From the NCBI GenBank assembly GCA_021848375.1, contig JAJZUR010000046.1:1-11438 (forward strand): a stretch of DNA of 11,438 nt. Reading direction: 5' to 3'. The stretch's first letter is position 1, and every line of letters starts with the position of its first letter. The position numbers were made by a program, and so were the translations under genes. The notes below the pieces were generated by a model. The model did not search any database. It was given only the letters and a program-made list of their open reading frames with translations, and was not told the DNA's origin. This DNA comes from Pseudomonadota bacterium. Lineage in GTDB: Bacteria > Pseudomonadota > Gammaproteobacteria > UBA6186 > Azoamicaceae. This document shows, piece by piece, positions 6,145 through 11,438 of the stretch.

Positions 6145-6702
6145 ATGTCAAATAACATATTAAACCAAAATACGGATCCCATAGCGATTGCGCTCTGTCG
6201 CGAAGTTTGCCTGAGACGATCATTTCAAGATGCGCATTATGTTCAACATCCCTATTTAATCCAATGCGATCACCAAGGCAATGCTTATTTAACACATGGC
6301 AAACCACCCTTTACACGAACGCAACACCAAGAAAATGTAATTTACCAGTTTGTCATTACCATCACGAATGACTTACTCATCGGCAAAGCTAACCATAATA
6401 TCATTTCCGGTAATGCTCCCTTTGTAAAAGCTGCAGGCGATATTCACGTCGATCCCGAAGGAAAGATCATAAAAATTGATGATCGCGCCGGGTCATATGT
6501 TATTTCTGATTCAGATCCCTTTGTACTCGAAAAACGTCAAACCGCTCTCAATGCCATGAAAGCGATGGGTCTACCGATGGATAGATTTGTGCCTTTTAAA
6601 GCTGCGCCCTTGTTATTTAGTGATAAATCCCAGCAATTTTCAAAAATATTGCCAAGCTCGAATGAGCAATCACCAGCAACTTTGCAAAAAATGGTGCGCT
6701 AA
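6145..6702 (+). CDS. Uncharacterised 185-residue protein
   Basis: The protein starts MSNNILNQNTDPIAIALCRE at an ATG preceded by AGGA (6131-6134). It is soluble, with no signal peptide or membrane segment. Residues ~76-152 read NDLLIGKANHNIISG, VKAAGDIHVDPEGKIIKI, DDRAGSY and then NAMKAMGLPMDRFVPF. This resembles, from memory, a module found in many uncharacterised and effector-like bacterial proteins: a histidine-containing strand, an AAGEI-type turn, 'dGkI..I.n.SGHY.P', and a helix ending in a 'G(V/L)....' strand. Here the SGHY position reads AGSY. That link is tentative and I assign no function. The gene stands alone with a good promoter, behind GC-rich repeats, and converges on serS with only 17 bases between stops. 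In an intracellular bacterium a secreted effector is possible, but no C-terminal export signal is obvious. Confidence 0.85.
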   Translation: MSNNILNQNTDPIAIALCREVCLRRSFQDAHYVQHPYLIQCDHQGNAYLTHGKPPFTRTQHQENVIYQFVITITNDLLIGKANHNIISGNAPFVKAAGDIHVDPEGKIIKIDDRAGSYVISDSDPFVLEKRQTALNAMKAMGLPMDRFVPFKAAPLLFSDKSQQFSKILPSSNEQSPATLQKMVR

Positions 6703-6719
6703 TTAAAACTCAAATTCCC

Positions 6720-8105
6720 TTAAATTATTTTAATGTCGCCCATATATGGCCATAATACTTCCGGTATTTGGATCTTACCCTCTTTCGTTTGATAATTTTC
6801 AACAATCGCAATCAAAGTTCTGCCAACTGCTAATCCAGAACCATTCAGCGTATGAACGTATTCTGGCTTATGTGTCTCAGGATGACGAAAACGAGCCTGC
6901 ATCCGTCTTGCCTGAAAAGCTTCAGTGTTACTACAAGATGAAATCTCACGATATCGATTTTGACCTGGCAGCCATACATCTAAATCGTAGGTTTTGGCTG
7001 AACTAAAACCAATATCACCCGTGCAAAGCGCCATCACGCGGTAGGGTAATTTAAGCGCTTGTAACACCGCCTCCGCATGTGAAACCATCGATTCTAATGC
7101 CGCATAGGAATCTTCCGGGCGCACGATTTGGATCATTTCGACTTTATCAAATTGATGTTGACGTAACATCCCGCGCATATCTTTACCATAGGATCCGGCT
7201 TCTTTTCTAAAACAAGGACTATGGCAGGTATATTTCAGTGGTAATCGGTTCGCTTCGATAATTTGATCACGGATCAGATTTGTGACCGCTACTTCAGAAG
7301 TCGGAATAAGTCCCCAATCTGTATCTTCTATAAAAAACAGATCATCTTCCATTTTCGGTAACTGGCCAGTGCCAAATAAACTATGACGCGAAACCAAATA
7401 AGGCACATAGATTTCTTGATAGCCATGTTTTTGGGTATGCAAATCTAACATAAATTGAGCGATAGCCCGGTGAAGACGTGCAAATTTATCATGCAACACC
7501 ACAAAACGAGCGCCCGTAATACGGGTTGCTGCTTCGAAATCGATTCCTTCTACGCCTAAAGCAACATGATCTTTTGGGGTAGAGTCAAAATTTGGAATGG
7601 CTCCCCAACGCCTTATTTCCTTATTATCATCTTCGCTAAATCCTATTGGGGTACTTTCATGTGGCAGATTCGGAATAGTAGCCAAAAATGCTTGCAATTG
7701 CTGTTGGATTTCATTTAAACCTTTTTCCTTAGATTTTAAAGTATCATTAAGTATCTCCAATTTTTGTGGTGCAAAAATGTCTGTCAATCCACTACTTTTA
7801 TTATCTTGCATAATTTTATTAAAATTCTCAAGTCTCCCCGAATTCTCTAGTGCATTAATGTCTGTCGATTTAATACTTTTATTATTTAGATTATTGATAG
7901 CTTGTATTCTAGCTTTTTCCTTGCCGATTTCCACAGATATTTTATTTCTCTCTCGCTGCAAATTTTCTGTTTCAATCTGCAAATTTTTACGTTTTGATTC
8001 AAGTTCCTTTAAAATCGCAATATCTAACTTGAAGCCTCTCGTTTCTAATTTCGTTTTGATAATTTCTAACTCAGCATCATTTCGTAATAACTTTACGTCC
8101 AACAT
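6720..8105 (-). CDS. serS: Seryl-tRNA synthetase, with an expanded coiled-coil arm
   Basis: SerS charges tRNA-Ser (and tRNA-Sec where present) with serine. The 461-residue protein is about 30 longer than E. coli SerS (430). The N-terminal arm (~1-145), a long antiparallel coiled coil that grips the tRNA variable arm, contains the extra length; two related segments, N75-K76-S77...T81-D82-I83 and N102-K103-S104...T108-D109-I110, lie exactly 27 residues apart. The class II catalytic core follows, with motif 2 (CFRKEAGSYGKDMRGMLRQH) and motif 3 (LNGSGLAVGRTLIAIVENYQ) intact. The ATG is 8 bases after AGGA (8114-8117), which itself overlaps the lolA stop, so the two genes are probably translated from one message. 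A substrate tRNA-Ser(UGA) is encoded at 4860-4950. The core looks functional; the arm expansion is unusual. Confidence 0.97.
   Translation of the reverse strand: MLDVKLLRNDAELEIIKTKLETRGFKLDIAILKELESKRKNLQIETENLQRERNKISVEIGKEKARIQAINNLNNKSIKSTDINALENSGRLENFNKIMQDNKSSGLTDIFAPQKLEILNDTLKSKEKGLNEIQQQLQAFLATIPNLPHESTPIGFSEDDNKEIRRWGAIPNFDSTPKDHVALGVEGIDFEAATRITGARFVVLHDKFARLHRAIAQFMLDLHTQKHGYQEIYVPYLVSRHSLFGTGQLPKMEDDLFFIEDTDWGLIPTSEVAVTNLIRDQIIEANRLPLKYTCHSPCFRKEAGSYGKDMRGMLRQHQFDKVEMIQIVRPEDSYAALESMVSHAEAVLQALKLPYRVMALCTGDIGFSSAKTYDLDVWLPGQNRYREISSCSNTEAFQARRMQARFRHPETHKPEYVHTLNGSGLAVGRTLIAIVENYQTKEGKIQIPEVLWPYMGDIKII
7769..7887. repeat. 81-bp in-frame duplication inside serS
   Basis: Positions 7769-7806 and 7850-7887 match at 31 of 38 bases, including the identical AATGTCTGTC and ACTTTTATTAT blocks, with a fixed offset of 81 bases (27 codons). 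The offset preserves the serS frame and nearly accounts for its extra length over the usual family size. Similarity beyond the 38-base core is weak, so the duplication is old or its flanks have diverged. Confidence 0.75.
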
Positions 8106-8117
8106 AAAATTTATCCT

Positions 8118-8756
8118 TTAGTCATTCACCAACACATCTACACCTTTTGGTGGCGTAAAGTGAAATTGGCTGTTTGTAATATTGCCATTTAATTTCACAT
8201 TCTTAAAAACAAAATCAGAATATTGACCCAATTGATCTAATAATTGCATATGATTTAAAATTTTGTCTTTAAAACCGATGCGGATCCATTGAAATGAGCC
8301 TTCTCCGCGTTTTGGTTTTAATTCAAAACAAGCATTACAATGATCCATGCACGAACCATTTTTCAATGGAATCATTGAGACTTTAAAATCTTTATCAATC
8401 GTTTGAGCTTCCCCCGTTAAGAAAAAGATAGGGGCTTTCGTTTGACTAGCATTTAATTTTTGAACAGTAACTTGTTCGAGATCGCGATCATAATCCCAAA
8501 CCTTTTTACCATCGGCAATCACTAGACGAGGTTCATTTCCCAATACTTCCCAACGAAATTGTGCAGGTTTTTTAAGCCATACTTTGCCAGAGATACGCTG
8601 CAACACTTTACCCTGCTCACTTTTGACCGTTTGCAAAAAGTTGCCCTGTAGCGAAGAAAGAGAGCCTAGTAAAGACTGTAATTCAGCTGAATCGGAAGCA
8701 GCAAAGACTAGGTTTCCTAAACTCAATAATATAATGACGACTAAAACCTTTTTCAT
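8118..8756 (-). CDS. lolA: Outer-membrane lipoprotein carrier protein LolA
   Basis: LolA ferries lipoproteins across the periplasm from the LolCDE complex to LolB. The 212-residue precursor (E. coli 203) has a clear signal peptide, MKKVLVVIILLSLGNLVFA, with cleavage likely after residue 19 or 20. Family features follow: LQGNFLQTV, SGKVWLKKPAQFRWEV, LVIADGKKVWDYDRDLEQVTVQ, PIFFLTG, and the closing FHFTPPKGVDVLV. An oddity is C136, C140 and C143 (C-x3-C-x2-C) in a loop where E. coli LolA has no cysteines. The start ATG overlaps the upstream EamA stop in an ATGA junction. The stop is 12 bases before serS, inside its Shine-Dalgarno. Position next to ftsK and serS agrees with gammaproteobacterial gene order. 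Confidence 0.93.
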   Translation of the reverse strand: MKKVLVVIILLSLGNLVFAASDSAELQSLLGSLSSLQGNFLQTVKSEQGKVLQRISGKVWLKKPAQFRWEVLGNEPRLVIADGKKVWDYDRDLEQVTVQKLNASQTKAPIFFLTGEAQTIDKDFKVSMIPLKNGSCMDHCNACFELKPKRGEGSFQWIRIGFKDKILNHMQLLDQLGQYSDFVFKNVKLNGNITNSQFHFTPPKGVDVLVND

Positions 8757-9670
8757 ACCTTTTCTTCCTTTTGACGCTTAAATTTAGGCAGAGCGCCGTT
8801 TACGACCAAGACGCCGCACAGAATCAATAATGCTGCCGCCACAAAATGCAAACCGATACGCTCATGTAAAAACACAACGCCTAAAATCGTTCCAATAATT
8901 GGCAGGAGATAGGTAACCATTGACAATGCCGTAGCGCCTTGTTTCAACAGTATCCGATAGTACATAATAAAGGCTAAGGTGGTTCCTAGGAATGCAAGAC
9001 CAACCATTGCGCCCCAAGTGGATAGAGACGCCTTTTGGAGCACAGGGATGGGATCTTCAATGACAAAAGCAATCGGAATCAAATAAAAGACTGATGTGAA
9101 GAGCTGTAGCATAGGTGCAATATACGCAGGCGCATGCTGAACAAATAGCCGTCCATAGATCATTCCAATTGAATAGCTACTTGCCCCTAGAAAACTAAAG
9201 AACATGCCAAAAGTATCGCCGCCAACATCTAACCCCAGCACGGCAGGTAAAAATAAAACCAAAAATCCTGATAACCCGATGATAACCCCAATGCCTCTAT
9301 TCCAGGTTAAAGGTTCGTCTTTTAAAAAGATATTGGCCAACAGGATGGTTAATATTGGGGTTGTGCCATTAATGAGTGCGGATAAACTGGTCGATATGGT
9401 TTGCAATGCATAGTTAAAACACATAAACGGCAAACTATTTGCAAACAATCCCAATACGAAACCATGCATCCATAATGCGCGATTTTTAGGGATCACAATC
9501 CGTTTCCACTTCAAAAACAAATACAAAAACAGCGCACCAAGCCCGATGCGAAGCGTAACGATGGTGATGGGTGTAACATCGCTTAAAGCAATTTTGATAA
9601 AGACAAATGAAGGCCCCCACAGCATGGCTAAAATAAAGATATCTAAAAGGCCTTTATGAAAAATTCGCAT
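8753..9670 (-). CDS. EamA-family (drug/metabolite transporter superfamily) permease
   Basis: A 305-residue inner-membrane protein with about ten hydrophobic segments in two tandem EamA repeats, beginning near residues 9 and 155. The repeat hallmarks are visible: LAMLWGPSFVFIKIAL and LRIGLGALFLYLF in the first half, ALINGTTPILTILLANIFLKDEPLTW at its end, and VTYLLPIIGTILGVVFLHERI in the second. The basic tail (PKFKRQKEEK) is cytoplasmic in most members. Substrates of such transporters cannot be read from sequence; amino acids, nucleosides and metabolites are known cases. It begins 52 bases after the ftsK stop with only a weak AAAG ribosome binding site, and its stop overlaps the lolA start (ATGA). 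It is thus part of the ftsK-lolA-serS run, a place where E. coli has no such gene. Confidence 0.92.
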   Translation of the reverse strand: MRIFHKGLLDIFILAMLWGPSFVFIKIALSDVTPITIVTLRIGLGALFLYLFLKWKRIVIPKNRALWMHGFVLGLFANSLPFMCFNYALQTISTSLSALINGTTPILTILLANIFLKDEPLTWNRGIGVIIGLSGFLVLFLPAVLGLDVGGDTFGMFFSFLGASSYSIGMIYGRLFVQHAPAYIAPMLQLFTSVFYLIPIAFVIEDPIPVLQKASLSTWGAMVGLAFLGTTLAFIMYYRILLKQGATALSMVTYLLPIIGTILGVVFLHERIGLHFVAAALLILCGVLVVNGALPKFKRQKEEKV

Positions 9671-9722
9671 AAGCTTTACATTTTAATGTCAATCATCTGT
9701 AAGAGAACTTGCAATGTTGGCT

Positions 9723-11438
9723 TTAATCATTGGTGTCTCCAACCAAAACATCGCGACCACCATTATGCTGCATATTACTCACAATACCCGCTGCTTCCAT
9801 CGTTTCTATTAATCGAGCTGCTCGATTGTAACCAATCTTTAAACGACGTTGTAAATGAGAAATGGAAGCACGTCTCGTTTCTGTCACGATTTGTACTGCA
9901 GTATCATAAAGATCATCTAATTCACCATCTCCTTCTTCCTCAAACCCGGACAGTCCACCTGTAAATTGAGCACTACTATGCCCTAAAACATCAATCGCGT
10001 AATCCGGCTCACCCGATTGTTTTAAGGCTTTAACAACGGCGTGCACCTCTTCATCAGAAACAAAAGCGCCATGAATACGCACTGGCACGCCGGTTCCTGG
10101 CGCTAAATACAACATATCACCATGGCCTAACAGTTGCTCTGCACCTTGTTGATCTAAAATGGTACGTGAATCAATCCGTGAGGATACCTGATATGCAATC
10201 CGGGTTGGGACATTCGCTTTAATCAGACCCGTTATAACATCAACAGAGGGTCTTTGCGTCGCTAAAATCAAGTGGATCCCGGCAGCACGCGCTTTTTGGG
10301 CAATTCTTGCAATCAATTCTTCCACTTTTTTACCAACCACCATGATCATATCGGCAAATTCATCGATGATCACCACGATATAGGGTAAGCATTGCAACGT
10401 TTGCTGTTCTCCGCCCCGTTCTGGTTTAAAAAGGGGATCTAAAATGGGTTGCTTTGCAAGCTCTGCCTCGATGATCTTATGGTTATATCCAGCGACGTTT
10501 CGAACCCCAAGCGCTGCCATGATTTGATAACGCCGTTCCATCTCCGCCACACACCACCGCAGCGCATTGGCAGCATCTTTCATATCAGTGACAACCGGCG
10601 TTAATAAATGCGGGATCCCATCATAAATAGAGAGTTCTAACATCTTTGGATCGATTAAAATTAATCGCACATCAAGCGGCGTTGCTTTATAGAGAAGGCT
10701 CAACAACATGGCATTAATGCCAACCGATTTACCAGAGCCCGTGGTTCCAGCCACCAGCAGATGTGGCATCTTACCCAAATTAACAACGACGGGTTCCCCG
10801 GCAATATCTTTTCCTAATGCCAAACTTAACGCAGAGGTTGAGCTCCGATATTGCGTGGATTCCACCATTTCCCGCAAACAGACCAATTCCCGATGTTCGT
10901 TTGGAATTTCAAGACCCACCACCGACTTGCCAGGGATCACTTCAACAATTCGAACACAATTAACGGATAATGCTCTGGCTAAATCTTTTGCTAATCCTGA
11001 AATTTTGCTAACCTTTATGCCTGGCGCCAGTTCTAATTCAAAGCGGGTAATAACAGGCCCAGGATAGACCGCAACCACATTCACCTGTACACCAAACTCT
11101 TGCAATCGTGTTTCCACTTCACGCGATAAAGCTTCCAGTTTACTGGGAGAATAGCTGATAACGCGATTATTCGGATCAGCGGGTTCTAAAAGATTAACCG
11201 ACGGTAATGCAGTGTTTGTGATGCTTTCACTTCCTTTTTGCAAAGGACGTGGCCTTGTTTTAAATTCTCTTATCCCTCTTTCTTTTACTTCTCTTACCTC
11301 TCGCGTTTCTTTAAAATCATTCGGATGTCGAACGGCGCTCCATTTGGGTTCAAGCAATTTAACGTCATTCCCCCTTACCGTTCTAAAATTATTCTGCAAG
11401 ATAGGCTCAATTTTCATATATTCTGATGCAGATCGGAA
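9723..11438 (-). CDS. ftsK: DNA translocase FtsK, C-terminal part (5' end outside the window)
   Basis: FtsK pumps DNA at the division septum and activates XerCD recombination at dif. The frame stays open to the window edge, so the membrane N-terminus is missing. What remains, numbered from an internal ATG at 11417, is a charged linker (~1-85, with KETREVREVKERGIREF), the alpha/beta motor with Walker A GTTGSGKS (224-231), DPKMLELSIYDGIPHLLTPV, Walker B IVVIIDE (347-353) and LATQRPSVDVITG, and a C-terminal gamma winged helix (~503-562, SISHLQRRLKIGYNRAARLIETMEAAGIV) that reads KOPS sequences in E. coli. The true start is not in view. The last 9 bases of the window (11430-11438) match an Illumina adapter, so the three most upstream codons may not be genuine. 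Motor and gamma domains are intact. Confidence 0.96.
   Translation of the reverse strand, partial: FRSASEYMKIEPILQNNFRTVRGNDVKLLEPKWSAVRHPNDFKETREVREVKERGIREFKTRPRPLQKGSESITNTALPSVNLLEPADPNNRVISYSPSKLEALSREVETRLQEFGVQVNVVAVYPGPVITRFELELAPGIKVSKISGLAKDLARALSVNCVRIVEVIPGKSVVGLEIPNEHRELVCLREMVESTQYRSSTSALSLALGKDIAGEPVVVNLGKMPHLLVAGTTGSGKSVGINAMLLSLLYKATPLDVRLILIDPKMLELSIYDGIPHLLTPVVTDMKDAANALRWCVAEMERRYQIMAALGVRNVAGYNHKIIEAELAKQPILDPLFKPERGGEQQTLQCLPYIVVIIDEFADMIMVVGKKVEELIARIAQKARAAGIHLILATQRPSVDVITGLIKANVPTRIAYQVSSRIDSRTILDQQGAEQLLGHGDMLYLAPGTGVPVRIHGAFVSDEEVHAVVKALKQSGEPDYAIDVLGHSSAQFTGGLSGFEEEGDGELDDLYDTAVQIVTETRRASISHLQRRLKIGYNRAARLIETMEAAGIVSNMQHNGGRDVLVGDTND

Noticed and set aside
6703..6719. 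Bidirectional terminator between the converging genes at 6702 and 6720
   Set aside because: The 17-base gap is AT-rich but contains no stable inverted repeat.
7769..7887. Rickettsia-type palindromic element inserted in serS
   Set aside because: The extra segment shows a direct repeat with an 81-base offset rather than a strong internal palindrome, so a duplication explains it better.
7597..8121. Plus-strand 174-residue open frame opposite serS
   Set aside because: It is the antisense shadow of the serS coiled-coil region. The serS frame carries all the conserved motifs.
10708..11067. Plus-strand 119-residue open frame opposite ftsK
   Set aside because: Antisense shadow of the FtsK motor domain with no independent support.

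Overview
The window looks like the chromosome of an AT-rich gammaproteobacterium. The gene content and order (a LetA/UvrY regulator next to uvrC, pgsA and a Gly-Cys-Leu tRNA operon; ftsK near lolA and serS) fit the gamma class, and the moderate AT-richness, degraded insertion sequence and protein flavour suggest Legionellales/Coxiellaceae-like bacteria. The genus cannot be fixed from sequence alone. Both ends cut through genes, and the last nine bases match the start of the common Illumina adapter, so the window may be a whole assembly contig.

Left part (1-1429): an accessory, decaying region. It holds an unrecognised partial gene on the minus strand, a low-coding stretch, the left end of an IS903-like (IS5 family) insertion sequence with its terminal inverted repeat, and the first 140 residues of its transposase. 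The transposase is abruptly joined to the last ~85 residues of an ABC transporter ATPase. Both genes are broken at the same point.

Middle part (1430-4950, all minus strand): a conserved block transcribed in the order tRNA-Ser(UGA), uvrY/letA, uvrC, pgsA, tRNA-Gly(GCC), tRNA-Cys(GCA), tRNA-Leu(UAA). The last six match the E. coli order uvrY-uvrC-pgsA-glyW-cysT-leuZ. uvrY appears to start at TTG and uvrC at CTG, the latter overlapping the uvrY stop in a CTGA junction. The block combines the BarA/UvrY (LetS/LetA) response regulator, an excision-repair nuclease, the committed step of phosphatidylglycerol synthesis, and tRNAs.

Plus-strand island (5151-6702): yccA, a BAX-inhibitor-1 family membrane protein known in E. 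coli as an FtsH protease modulator, closed by a strong UUCG-loop terminator. Next come two copies of a GC-rich palindromic intergenic repeat. After them, a clear sigma-70-type promoter drives a 185-residue gene of unknown function whose ribosome binding site sits in a small hairpin.

Right part (6720-11438, minus strand): an operon-like run ftsK (partial), an EamA-family transporter, lolA, serS. The E. coli order is ftsK-lolA-rarA-serS; here an EamA gene sits between ftsK and lolA, and rarA is absent between lolA and serS. SerS carries an extra segment in its N-terminal coiled-coil arm that traces to an 81-bp in-frame internal duplication. I see no CRISPR array, defence system or new multi-gene system.
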